This document shows positions 14,790-23,567 of a stretch of DNA of 32,138 nucleotides, piece after piece. The stretch's first letter is position 1; each line of letters opens with the position of its first letter. The position numbers were made by a program, and so were the translations under genes. The DNA is from Coleofasciculaceae cyanobacterium. Its GTDB lineage: Bacteria; Cyanobacteriota; Cyanobacteriia; Cyanobacteriales; Xenococcaceae. The DNA lies in the NCBI GenBank assembly GCA_036703275.1, contig DATNPK010000115.1, positions 1-32,138 of the forward strand. The letters are read 5' to 3'. A model generated the notes under the pieces. It was given only the letters and a program-made list of their open reading frames with translations, did no database searches and was not told where the DNA came from.

Positions 14790-15089
14790 GTGCGTGTTAT
14801 TAGTCGAAAGATTCTCCGCGATTACTGTCAATCCCATAGTTCTGCCTGTGATGCTCTTTATGACTGGTATAGAGTTGCCAGCAAAGCCCAATGGCAGAAT
14901 TTAACTGAAGTACAAGCTACCTATAAAACCGCCGAAGCCGTAGGTAACTTAACTGTTTTCAATATTAAAGGTAATCGCTATCGCTTGATTGTCGATATTA
15001 TCTACGAGCATCAAAGAATTTATATCAAGTATGTTTTAACTCATGCCGAATACTCTAAGGATAAATGGAAAAATGACCCTTACTATTAA
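14790..15089 (+). CDS. higB: HigB-type mRNA interferase toxin
   Basis: The 99-residue protein starts at GTG 14790 with MRVISRKILRDYC, the characteristic HigB opening, and contains WQNLTEVQATYKTAEAVGNLTVFNIKGNRYRLIV and a terminal YVLTHAEYSK. These match the small RelE-superfamily HigB family, which cuts mRNA on the ribosome. Length and conserved positions are normal, so it appears intact. The toxin comes before the antitoxin, the typical reverse order of higBA, and its 3' end overlaps the antitoxin start. A promoter with a short palindrome lies immediately upstream. It probably acts in plasmid maintenance. Confidence 0.88.
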   Translation: MRVISRKILRDYCQSHSSACDALYDWYRVASKAQWQNLTEVQATYKTAEAVGNLTVFNIKGNRYRLIVDIIYEHQRIYIKYVLTHAEYSKDKWKNDPYY

Positions 15090-15471
15090 TCCCTCAGACT
15101 ACGCCCAGTTATTAGCTAAATATCAACCCAAAGTCATCGAAACCGAAGCAGAAAACGATCGCGCCATTGAATTAGCACAAGAATTGGAACACAAAGCCCA
15201 TCGCAGTAACGAGGAAGATGCGATCCTCGAACTATTAGTTACCTTGATTGAAAAATTTGAAGACGAAAATTATCCCCTGGACGAAGGGACACCTCATTCT
15301 ATGCTGTTGCATCTAATGGAATCCAATAAGATCAAACAGGAAAACTTAGTCGGTGTCATAGGTTCGAGAGGTGTTGTTTCAGAAGTGGTTAATGGTAAAC
15401 GCAGTATTAGTAAAGCCCAGGCAAAAGCTTTAGCCGAATTTTTCTCTGTGGATGTTGGATTGTTTATTTAG
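15073..15471 (+). CDS. higA: HigA-type antitoxin with XRE HTH
   Basis: The start is set at ATG 15073 (MTLTINPSDYAQLLAKYQP), the usual HigA opening, with AAGGA about 10 nt upstream; an upstream ATG at 15043 adds ten atypical residues. This gives 132 residues. The N-terminal part binds the toxin, and the C-terminal XRE domain (about 82-132, with VGVIGSRGVVSEVVNGKRSISKAQ) binds DNA. The reading frame overlaps the end of higB by 17 bp, showing translational coupling. It neutralises HigB and should repress the shared promoter through the TTCTC/GAGAA palindrome. Confidence 0.87.
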   Translation: MTLTINPSDYAQLLAKYQPKVIETEAENDRAIELAQELEHKAHRSNEEDAILELLVTLIEKFEDENYPLDEGTPHSMLLHLMESNKIKQENLVGVIGSRGVVSEVVNGKRSISKAQAKALAEFFSVDVGLFI

Positions 15472-15546
15472 AGTTGTAAATAATAGTAGTTAAACTAATA
15501 AGTACAGAGCAAAAAGCAAAAAACTTTTTAAGTCACTATACAATCG

Positions 15547-18456
15547 CTAAATAATCACAAAATATTGAGTTTTGAAGGTAGAAATCGCTAGTTTGTTTGT
15601 TAAATCATTTAATAATTCTGGTGGTGGCTCAGGTATTTGTCTCTGTTGACTGCAAATTAACCAGTATTGCAGACCAATAATAGCATTATCTACTTCTTCT
15701 GAGTTTAATGACAGTAAGCTAAATCTCAATTTTTTGGCAATATCATTTAATACACTCGAATTATCTATAAATAAAGTCATTGGTAAAACAAATAGTACCG
15801 AAATATTTATTTTTTCAAACTCGTTAATCAAATTCAAAGCTAGTTGCTTAACTTTATCTTCTGCATCTTTTAAATTGGGTAAAATAACTAATGATAAACA
15901 AGCAATAATTTTTTCTATTGCTTTTGCTAAGTCATCGTATAATAAGTCATTTTTACTTTGATACAATCTATTAATACTATCTTTATGTTGATCAAACCAA
16001 GCATTTATTTTATCTGAATCGAGACGAATACTCAGATAAGATAATGTCTCTGTAAAAATAGCTAATTTGGAATCTAAATATTCATTTTTATAACTAGAAT
16101 TAATTCTTAAATTAGTTAACTGATAAACTACTTTAGATAAAAAACCAAATAATATCTCATAAAGATAATTAATTTCTTCTTGAGGTAAGATAGCAATATC
16201 AATGAAACTAAGCCACTCTTTAACTAAATCTGACTTGCTTACCTGAATCAATGCCAAGAAAGACCAAGTAGGAAAAAAGGAAATAGTCCATTTAGTAGCA
16301 TTGGTAATATGCTTAGAATGCCATTGTATATTGATTAAACTAAGTGGCAATCCTCCCTCTTCTAAAATACGTAAAGACTCAAAAGCTGGATGAAATTCTG
16401 GATATAAAGTCTTTGTACTGAAGCGGAAGGTTCTAGTAGTTCTTCCTGGTAAAAAACTTCTCTTATTTTCTTTATGTGCTTGGGCTTGTGGTATGGGTTT
16501 GGTAACTTCTTGTTCTAAGATTTCAAGCTCGCTGTTTGGATTACAATGATATTTCTCTAACTGTTCCCAACGTTCTAAAAATATTTCGTTTGAATTATCA
16601 TCAAATTTTCTTTTATCCCATTTAATTTGTTCTTCAATTTCTTTTAATAGGCGCATAGCCCAACCCTCTTGGGATAAAAGATAGTAATTTACAATGTCAG
16701 GTTGAATACAAGAACGTATTTTATTTAATGTTTCTTTAGCTATTCTTTGTGCTTCATGTAAATTGCCAGTTTGAGCAACAATTGAAGCTCTTTTAATTTG
16801 CCAAAAGTCAGGAATAGTTGTTGATTCCCATGCCTCGACTATCGATAATACAAGATCTTGATCTAAACGATATATATAGAAAAGACACTGTTCGTAGTAC
16901 CATCGAGACTGCCACTCTGAGTTTTGGCCGACTATGTTTTCTAATCTAGATAACCATAGATCGAAAAGCTCCTGTTCGTGATTATCTCTTCCTGCTCTCA
17001 ACAAAGCAAAAGCCAATTCCACCCAAGCCTGTTGTATATTTTCCCATTGCCAGCCTTGTTGTTGATATTCTTTTTTATTGGGAGTAATATGAGCTTTATT
17101 CAAATCTAGCAAGTTTGGATAAGGGTTAAATTGCTCAACTACCGATACGATCTTTTTTATCCATTCATTAAATATTAGTGGTGTTAAAGTTTTTTCCAAT
17201 CGCCAATTTAATTCAAAAAGCAATAGCAAATTATTGGGCGGAGATAATTGAGCCAAAAAATCAAAAATTAATGAAGTCCATTCATTTGTACTATTCCAAA
17301 GCCGATTTCTATATTTTCTTGGTAAAATAACCCATCCTTTATATTTGATATATTCTTGACGTTGCTCACTCCACAAAGCTATCAATTTGCTTAAATCTTG
17401 TTCTAGCTGAATATTATTTTGATTTGAAAAATTACCATCAAAAACTTTATAATCAACTTTTATTTTTAATTGATCAACTTCATTTTCTGCATTAGACAAT
17501 GATTCTGATGGTGAAGGAATAGCAGGCAAACTCTTACTAGGTTTCCATTTCCTCTGATTCCTGGTTTGATTGTGTTTTGATAGCCAATCTGTAAGATCGG
17601 GTGGCTCTCCGTACATCAGATTCAGAAAAAACCACTCTAAAGCTTTTGAATGTCTTAAACTTCGATCTTGCCATTCTGATTTAGGAAATAAAGGCGATAA
17701 ATCAATAGTAGTTACTTTTCTACTTTTAAGTATTTGTTTTTGATAACTAGAAATATTTAGCAGACCGCATAAATAAATTGGGGGACTATATTCATTTAAG
17801 TTATTTCTAACCCATTCAATCCACTTTAAAAAGTTAGGATCTTCTCCAGAAAACCCAATTAAACAGAAAGCATTCTCCATAATTGACTGCTGAACAATGT
17901 TGACAAATGGAGCAAATTTTCTGGGGTAACTTTCGTAATCTTGTTGAGTAAAAATAAATGGACGATACGACTCAAAACTTCCATGTAATTTCACTATTCT
18001 TGGTTTCATTCGACCAGGAATATCAGCAGGATTATAAATTACATCATATTTGCGCTCTAGAATAAATGTTCTTTCCAGTAAGGTATCGTAATTGGTAGTA
18101 AAAACATCTGACCACGGTAAAGATAATAAAAGCTCGTGTAATTTGCCAGGATTGTATTTTTTATCTGGAATAGACTCAACTAAAAACTGTTCTAATTTCT
18201 GTCTTCCATGAGCTTTTTCATATTCGCTAGCTAGCTCTAAGGCATCTAAGTTAGCTGAAACGACACCTAAAGGTAATTCACTACGCATCTTTTCTTCCAA
18301 GTCCCACCAAAGAGGAAAATCTGGGCTTGTAGCAGATGTTTGGTCAGCGTTACAACTAAAACCAGCACCAACCATAACTGCTGCTTGTCCAAATTCTCTC
18401 CCACACCAAAGACGTTGGCGTATTTGCTCTATATGATGCTGATCTGGAAGAAGCAT
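15547..18456 (-). CDS. SIR2-domain antiphage protein (defence-associated sirtuin-like)
   Basis: The 969-residue protein has an N-terminal SIR2-like domain (about 20-260): MVGAGFS (28-34), FTTNYDTLLE (119-128), KLHGS (156-160) and GFSGEDPNF (201-209). N122 and H158 occupy the positions of the catalytic Asn/His of sirtuin NADases. The remainder (about 290-969) is all-helical without a recognised domain, as in DSR-type proteins, where it senses a phage protein such as a tail-tube or capsid component. Activation would deplete NAD+ and abort phage growth. Length is close to DSR2-type proteins (about 1000 residues). No HerA, Argonaute or inhibitor partner is adjacent, so a single-gene system is likely. 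It is convergent with higBA. Confidence 0.82.
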   Translation of the reverse strand: MLLPDQHHIEQIRQRLWCGREFGQAAVMVGAGFSCNADQTSATSPDFPLWWDLEEKMRSELPLGVVSANLDALELASEYEKAHGRQKLEQFLVESIPDKKYNPGKLHELLLSLPWSDVFTTNYDTLLERTFILERKYDVIYNPADIPGRMKPRIVKLHGSFESYRPFIFTQQDYESYPRKFAPFVNIVQQSIMENAFCLIGFSGEDPNFLKWIEWVRNNLNEYSPPIYLCGLLNISSYQKQILKSRKVTTIDLSPLFPKSEWQDRSLRHSKALEWFFLNLMYGEPPDLTDWLSKHNQTRNQRKWKPSKSLPAIPSPSESLSNAENEVDQLKIKVDYKVFDGNFSNQNNIQLEQDLSKLIALWSEQRQEYIKYKGWVILPRKYRNRLWNSTNEWTSLIFDFLAQLSPPNNLLLLFELNWRLEKTLTPLIFNEWIKKIVSVVEQFNPYPNLLDLNKAHITPNKKEYQQQGWQWENIQQAWVELAFALLRAGRDNHEQELFDLWLSRLENIVGQNSEWQSRWYYEQCLFYIYRLDQDLVLSIVEAWESTTIPDFWQIKRASIVAQTGNLHEAQRIAKETLNKIRSCIQPDIVNYYLLSQEGWAMRLLKEIEEQIKWDKRKFDDNSNEIFLERWEQLEKYHCNPNSELEILEQEVTKPIPQAQAHKENKRSFLPGRTTRTFRFSTKTLYPEFHPAFESLRILEEGGLPLSLINIQWHSKHITNATKWTISFFPTWSFLALIQVSKSDLVKEWLSFIDIAILPQEEINYLYEILFGFLSKVVYQLTNLRINSSYKNEYLDSKLAIFTETLSYLSIRLDSDKINAWFDQHKDSINRLYQSKNDLLYDDLAKAIEKIIACLSLVILPNLKDAEDKVKQLALNLINEFEKINISVLFVLPMTLFIDNSSVLNDIAKKLRFSLLSLNSEEVDNAIIGLQYWLICSQQRQIPEPPPELLNDLTNKLAISTFKTQYFVII

Positions 18457-19216
18457 TTTATCTTCAGCTATTGTTTTACACCAACAGTTCTAACTACAAA
18501 AGTATTTTATGACCAGTAAGATCTGCACAATACATAACTAGTAATGATCGAACAAGATAAAGCAGTAAATGGAGCTGTTATTAGGCGATCGCACCTTTTA
18601 CAACTATGTCTATATAAGAGTCGCGCAGTTGAAATAGATTTTGGCTAACTTCCAAAGAAAGATCGCTCTACACAACAAAAAACCCAGTCACTATATAAGC
18701 AAATGGGCAGAACTATTAATCTAATATATGATCACGTTCGTTATCCTTGTCAGGCTATTCCAAAACTCCAAGTTCTCTCGGTCAGTCATTTAGACCTCCC
18801 TCGTTAAAATCTAAAAACTCAACGGAAATACTAAAAACACGGTCGCCCCAAATTCCTTTCCCTCGTTCCTCTCCGTGAAAATCGGTGGTGTGCTGCTAGT
18901 CCTTGCACTTAGAAAGACTTACGTATATTAAGTATTTGCACTCAAAAACCCTATATCTAGCGTATAGCGTCAATTCTGCTGCTCTTTTTTTGATTGACAT
19001 ACCACTAGAAAAAATTTGTCAAGACTATTTTAATACGCTTGAAACTTTAGATATTTCCTAAAAAATGGTCAGTATCACTCATTACATCTGCTTGGGATCA
19101 CAGTTATATTCGACAATATAGCGTTTACAAAATCAAACAATATATCAAATAAATAGAAGCTCAATATAACTTAAACGAGCTTTATTGCACCTATGCAGTC
19201 AATAAAAATCAGCACG
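18457..19216. other. Long intergenic region without a recognisable gene
   Basis: About 760 bp separate the divergent SIR2 and XRE-regulator genes, and no credible ORF or RNA gene was found. It should contain the SIR2 promoter (near 18460-18560, minus) and the regulator promoter (plus). Notable pieces are an inverted TTGACA (18994-18999)/TGTCAA (19017-19022) pair 17 bp apart and an AT-rich stretch at 19120-19190. One HIP1 site is present near 18585. It may be the remains of an older gene or recombination joint between two defence cassettes. Confidence 0.5.
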
Positions 19217-19456
19217 ATGAAGCAGCCCGAAGTGGGTAGGCTAATTCGTTCGCTTCGACATGAGCTAAATCTGACCCAACAGCAGTTAAGTGTCGAACTA
19301 GGAGTAGTTACGCCCACAGTTAACAGATGGGAAAACGGTCATTCTCAACCGTCGCCAATGGCTCTCAAGCTAATTGAGGTAAAGCTAATTGAGTTAGGGG
19401 AACGGGGAGAGGAGTTGCTGGAGAACCTTCTAGCTAAATCAGTTAATAAAAACTGA
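19217..19456 (+). CDS. XRE-family regulator, candidate controller of the methyltransferase operon
   Basis: The start is taken at ATG 19217 (79 residues, MKQPEVGRLIRSL); an ATG at 19193 would add eight residues. Nearly the whole protein is one XRE helix-turn-helix (LTQQQLSVELGVVTPTVNRWENGHSQPS) with a helical tail, the size of restriction-modification controller (C) proteins. It lies about 200 bp upstream of a large adenine methyltransferase on the same strand, which fits a C-protein timing methylation and restriction, but a palindromic-repeat block separates the genes. No C-box could be recognised with confidence. General phage-type repressor function is the alternative. Confidence 0.75.
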   Translation: MKQPEVGRLIRSLRHELNLTQQQLSVELGVVTPTVNRWENGHSQPSPMALKLIEVKLIELGERGEELLENLLAKSVNKN

Positions 19457-19499
19457 TTCACGGGCATACCAAGACAAGAACAGATTTTATCACTAACTT

Positions 19500-19640
19500 C
19501 TTGAACGGGTCGCTCATGGGGCTTGCACCGCTTAGTTTGGTGGAAACCCCCAAGTCCTAAAGGATTAGCTCCTAACGTCGCGTCACCGCGCCCGTCCGCT
19601 AATATTCGCGCCTCTACGCACTTAACGGCGAGTGCGTGAC
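19500..19640. repeat. Palindromic dispersed-repeat block (SDR-like)
   Basis: This stretch is much richer in G and C than its neighbours and contains short palindromes, including ACGCACT (19616-19622)/AGTGCGT (19631-19637). It shares cctaaaggatt and tcgcgtcac with the repeat at 27828-27877. Such small palindromic elements are scattered through many cyanobacterial genomes, usually between genes. It supplies the apparent GTG at 19636 in the methyltransferase frame, which argues against that start. Confidence 0.55.
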
Positions 19641-19662
19641 AGATTTTTTATGGAGAATTATT

Positions 19663-22600
19663 GTGGTTCAAGCTTTAAATAAATCGGGACAAATTAAATC
19701 TTTAAGCTTTACGGCTCAACAGTTTAAATCTGTTATGAGTGGTGATGAAAAAAGCCGTGTTGAAGCTCTTAAGGAACTTTTAGATTATCCGATCGCCCAG
19801 CGCGATCCACAAGGTTCTCGGTTTTGGTTTCTGCGACCAGGAGAAAACACATCAGCAGCAGCAGATACACAGCCGATCGCGGTAGGTTTTTACGACGAAC
19901 TTAATTCAAAGAGCGATCGCGAAATTAAGGAATTTTTAACCAGCCCCGAACAGCAACAAGTAATTTACGGGCATTACCTCGATCGAGTTAACGAAGACCA
20001 GCCTGTAATGTATATTCTTCTGCCCAGTAAAGAAGAGACTGGCAGAGTAGCTTTAGTTTTACCAACTGAAGGAAAACTGCGTCAGCGACAAATTCAAACC
20101 TTTGAATGGAATTCGACCCAATTACTAAATAGCAGACTGCCTCGATTACACCAGGATTCATTACCGATCGCAGATAAGGCACTGGTATCTACGCCTTTAG
20201 TGGAGTGGGTTTTCTACGATTCAGTTGCGACGGCGAAAGAGTTAGCCCAGCGATTGGCGGAAGTAACAAAACAGATCGAGAAAATAATACCCGCTGTTTA
20301 TGCTGCTGAATCAAGTAATGGATATTTACATCAATTATTGACCAGTTTTCAGAAAGAATTACTGCCCAATCTTAAAGTAAGTTCTACCGACGAAAAAGAA
20401 TACAGTTTTGCTGATATTTACGCTCAAACCGTTGCCTATGGGTTGTTTACGGCTAGGGTATTTAGCTATGAAAGACACAAAGACGATTTCATTTCTACAG
20501 GTTTTAATCGTCAGACAGCTTGGGATTTATTACCAGAAACTAATCCGTTTCTACGACGCTTGTTTCAGGATATCTCCGAGCGATCGCCTTTGGAATTGGG
20601 TGATGAGTTAATTGAAGCAATTGTGGAAATTATCTCCTACCTTAGAGTCGCCAAGATGGAGGTTATTCTTCGGGACTTTCATCAAAAAATTGACCGAGAA
20701 GACATCGTAATTCGCTTTTATGAAGATTTTCTCAAAACTTACAAGCAAAAGATGCAAAAGCTTAGAGGAGTTTACTACACTCCTGAGCCTGTTGTGTCTT
20801 ACATGGTGCGATCTGTTGATGAGTTGCTGAAGGATAAGTTTAATAAGCCGTTGGGAATAGCCGATCCAGAGGTGATGATTCTCGATCCTGCTTGTGGAAC
20901 TGGAACGTTTTTACTTTGGATTTTTCAGTTAATTCACAAGCGGTTTCAGGAATCGCCAGAGGCATTGACGGTCGGGCTGGAAGATAAATCTTGGTCTGGG
21001 TATGTAAGAGAGCGATTATTACCCCGCGTTTTCGGCTTTGAGTTGTTGATGGCTCCCTATGCGATCGCTCATTTGAAGTTGGGGCTGTTTCTTGAGGAGA
21101 CAGGATATCAATTTGATAGTGGAAAGCGGTTAGGTGTGTATTTGACTAATACTTTAGAGAAACCTACTAAAAAAAGTGAGTTACTACTTGAGGAGTTTAT
21201 TGCGGAAGAATCTAGTCAAGCAGCAGATATCAAACAAGAAAAGCCAATCATGGTTGTAATAGGCAATCCCCCTTATTCTGTTAGCTCCGCAAATTCTAGC
21301 GAATGGATTAGTAATTTAATCAAAGATTATAAAAAAGATTTGACTGAGAAAAAGCTCAACCTAGATGATGATTTTATTAAGTTTATTAGGGCTGCTCAAT
21401 GGCGAATTGACTCTACAGGTCATGGCATTGTGTCATTTATATCCAGCAATACTTTCTTGGATGGGATAACTCATCGACGAATGCGTGAAAGTTTAATGAA
21501 TAGCTTTGATGATATTTGGACGCTTGACTTACATGGAAGTATCAAGAAAAAAGAAAAGTGTCCCGATGGATCGAAAGATGAAAATATCTTTGATATTCAG
21601 CAAGGTGTCTCAATTAACTTATTTGCTAAATATTTGCAATTTCGTCAAGAATCCAACATTTATCACGCAGATATGTGGGGACTTCGGGATAACAAATATC
21701 AACAACTTAAAAAGTCATCTATATGCAGCACTTCGTGGAATGATATAGTTCCAAAAAAAAACTATTTTTTCTTTTGCCACAAAGACTTTTCACTATCAAA
21801 TGAATACAATCAAGCAATATCAGTAGTTGAAATTTTCTCTCGTTATGTCTCAGGTATTCAAACGAAGAGAGATTCTGTGGCTATTGCATATTCCAAGGAA
21901 GAAATAATTAAAACCCTACAAGATTTACTGGAATTAGAATGTGAAGAATTCAGAAGGAAATATAATGTTGGAAGTGATGGAACTGATTGGTCTATTTTCT
22001 CTGCAAAACAAAATGTAAAAGACTTCCGCCCACATTGCGATTATATTACTGGCATTACTTATCGCCCATTCGACAATAGATATACATGGTTTACTAATCG
22101 TTCGAGAGCCTTTCTGGGAAGACCAAGATATGAAATTATGCAAAATTTAATAGATACGAATCTTGCCTTAATTTTTGAACGCTGTCCTCCTGAACAACAT
22201 AACTACTCATTTGTTACTAATCAGATTACTGATTTGCATTCTCTTGGCACAGCATATTGCAATGCTTATACAGCCCCTTTATATTTTTATTCTGACTCCG
22301 ATGACATTCAAAAGTCAATTCTGAAAAACAAGCGTAATCCCAATCTCTCTCAGGATTTCCTTGACGACATAACTGAAAAACTTGACTACCTTCCAACAAC
22401 AGAAGCGATTTTTTACTACATTTACGCTGTCCTTCATTCTCCCACTTACCGCGATCGCTACGCCGAATTCCTTAAAATCGACTTCCCCCGCGTCCCTCTC
22501 ACCAGTAACGACAAACTCTTTCGCCAACTAGCAGACTACGGCGAACAGTTAGTTCAACTTCACTTGATGACATCTCCCAAACTCGACGACCTTATTACTG

Positions 22601-22893
22601 AGTTTGTAGAAGGAACAGGAGAACGTACAGTCGCACCAGCACACCCCAAATACCAAAACGGTACAGTCCAAATCAACAAAAACGGCGACAAGTTTACTGG
22701 AGTTCCTGAAGAAGTTTGGAATTTTTATGTTGGTGGTTATCAACCTTGTCAAAAATGGCTCAAGGATCGCAAAGGTCGCACTCTGAGCGATGAAGATATT
22801 CTGCATTATCAAAAAATTGTTGTTTCTCTCAAAGAAACGATTGAATTAATGACAAAAATTGACCAAGCTATTCCTAATTTTCCTATTCAATAA
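19663..22893 (+). CDS. Type ISP-like N6-adenine DNA methyltransferase with specificity domain
   Basis: The start is placed at GTG 19663 (1076 residues), preceded at 7 bp by GGAG (19652-19655); a GTG at 19636 lies in repeat DNA without a good ribosome site. Motif X-like GVYYTPEPVVSYM (about 369-381), SAM-binding DPACGTGTF (408-416) and catalytic NPPY (535-538) mark an N6-adenine methyltransferase. The C-terminal ~250 residues (YIYAVLHSPTYRDRY..., and the conserved VGGYQPCQKWLKDRKGRTLS) match the target-recognition region of type ISP enzymes. Type ISP proteins normally also carry nuclease and helicase on the same chain; here those are absent and may be supplied by the PLD-helicase at 23568. The 3' end overlaps the convergent toxin gene by 7 bp. 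Confidence 0.85.
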   Translation: MVQALNKSGQIKSLSFTAQQFKSVMSGDEKSRVEALKELLDYPIAQRDPQGSRFWFLRPGENTSAAADTQPIAVGFYDELNSKSDREIKEFLTSPEQQQVIYGHYLDRVNEDQPVMYILLPSKEETGRVALVLPTEGKLRQRQIQTFEWNSTQLLNSRLPRLHQDSLPIADKALVSTPLVEWVFYDSVATAKELAQRLAEVTKQIEKIIPAVYAAESSNGYLHQLLTSFQKELLPNLKVSSTDEKEYSFADIYAQTVAYGLFTARVFSYERHKDDFISTGFNRQTAWDLLPETNPFLRRLFQDISERSPLELGDELIEAIVEIISYLRVAKMEVILRDFHQKIDREDIVIRFYEDFLKTYKQKMQKLRGVYYTPEPVVSYMVRSVDELLKDKFNKPLGIADPEVMILDPACGTGTFLLWIFQLIHKRFQESPEALTVGLEDKSWSGYVRERLLPRVFGFELLMAPYAIAHLKLGLFLEETGYQFDSGKRLGVYLTNTLEKPTKKSELLLEEFIAEESSQAADIKQEKPIMVVIGNPPYSVSSANSSEWISNLIKDYKKDLTEKKLNLDDDFIKFIRAAQWRIDSTGHGIVSFISSNTFLDGITHRRMRESLMNSFDDIWTLDLHGSIKKKEKCPDGSKDENIFDIQQGVSINLFAKYLQFRQESNIYHADMWGLRDNKYQQLKKSSICSTSWNDIVPKKNYFFFCHKDFSLSNEYNQAISVVEIFSRYVSGIQTKRDSVAIAYSKEEIIKTLQDLLELECEEFRRKYNVGSDGTDWSIFSAKQNVKDFRPHCDYITGITYRPFDNRYTWFTNRSRAFLGRPRYEIMQNLIDTNLALIFERCPPEQHNYSFVTNQITDLHSLGTAYCNAYTAPLYFYSDSDDIQKSILKNKRNPNLSQDFLDDITEKLDYLPTTEAIFYYIYAVLHSPTYRDRYAEFLKIDFPRVPLTSNDKLFRQLADYGEQLVQLHLMTSPKLDDLITEFVEGTGERTVAPAHPKYQNGTVQINKNGDKFTGVPEEVWNFYVGGYQPCQKWLKDRKGRTLSDEDILHYQKIVVSLKETIELMTKIDQAIPNFPIQ

Positions 22894-23171
22894 ACTTCAT
22901 CATGAGTACCAACATCCAATAAAACTATGAGTGTTTCACCGCTTTCTTCATCTGTTTCAATAGCAAAGACAATACGACAGTCATATCCACAAGAACAAGA
23001 TAATAAACCTGATAATTTTCCTTCTAGCTTATGAGTACCCAGAGATGGATTAAATATTTCATTAGACAACTCGGCAATTGTTTCCTCAATCCGTGCTTGC
23101 AACTGTGTATTACGGCGGGCAAATTTGCGGAATGCTCTCTTAAATTTACTAGAGACAATTATTTTGCTCAT
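22887..23171 (-). CDS. RelE/ParE-superfamily toxin
   Basis: The 94-residue protein has a typical RelE-type core: SSKFKRAFRKFARRN near the start, and THKLEGKLSGLLSCSCGYDCRIVF around residues 46-69, with an acidic end. It is a probable ribosome-dependent mRNA interferase (RelE/StbE or RelEs-like), though ParE activity cannot be excluded by eye. The start overlaps the antitoxin stop (ATGA) in a normal antitoxin-first order. Its stop codon overlaps the stop region of the methyltransferase gene, so the module lies inverted between two genes of a restriction-like system. Confidence 0.82.
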   Translation of the reverse strand: MSKIIVSSKFKRAFRKFARRNTQLQARIEETIAELSNEIFNPSLGTHKLEGKLSGLLSCSCGYDCRIVFAIETDEESGETLIVLLDVGTHDEVY

Positions 23172-23392
23172 TCGTCAGACTGGAGAGATTCTCGAAGAGA
23201 TGCGATCGCTTCATTGGCAGTTTGCGCCTTTAGCTTACCCGCTCTAAATTCAGCAAGAGTTGCTGCTGCATCGGTCGCAATTTCATCCCTGCGTCGCTCT
23301 ATCATCCGACGTTGTAGGATTTGGATCAACATTTCTTGCTGTTCCAGTGGCAAATCCATTGCTTCATCCAAAACTTTATCTAGGCTCATCAT
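23168..23392 (-). CDS. RelN-like antitoxin
   Basis: The 74-residue protein (alternative start one codon later) reads MMSLDKVLDEAMDLPLEQQEMLIQILQRRMIERRRDEIATDA, a pattern I know from cyanobacterial addiction-module antitoxins such as RelN of the Synechocystis RelN/RelEs pair. The N-terminal portion should dimerise or bind DNA and the tail should bind the toxin. It is the first gene of the two-gene unit and overlaps the toxin by 4 bp. The promoter should lie in 23393-23567, which it shares with the divergent PLD-helicase gene. Antitoxin function is well supported; the exact subfamily is from memory. Confidence 0.78.
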   Translation of the reverse strand: MMSLDKVLDEAMDLPLEQQEMLIQILQRRMIERRRDEIATDAAATLAEFRAGKLKAQTANEAIASLRESLQSDE

Positions 23393-23567
23393 TACATCTA
23401 CTTAAAACTGTACCTGCTATTAATCATAACAGTATCAATATCAAAGAATTGCTTTTAAGAAAAAATCAAATCAACTTCAGAAAATTTTCTTGAATAATTT
23501 TAGATTTTGGATGACTTATAAAAATCAAAGAATTTAAAAACAAAATATTATTATTAGACAATCTTTT

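Noticed and set aside
19636-19662. GTG 19636 as methyltransferase start
   Set aside because: It falls at the edge of a palindromic repeat and has no Shine-Dalgarno, while GTG 19663 has GGAG at proper distance.
23031-23493. Plus-strand frames over the RelE-type toxin-antitoxin genes
   Set aside because: They are antisense to well-supported genes and their translations show no protein-like pattern.
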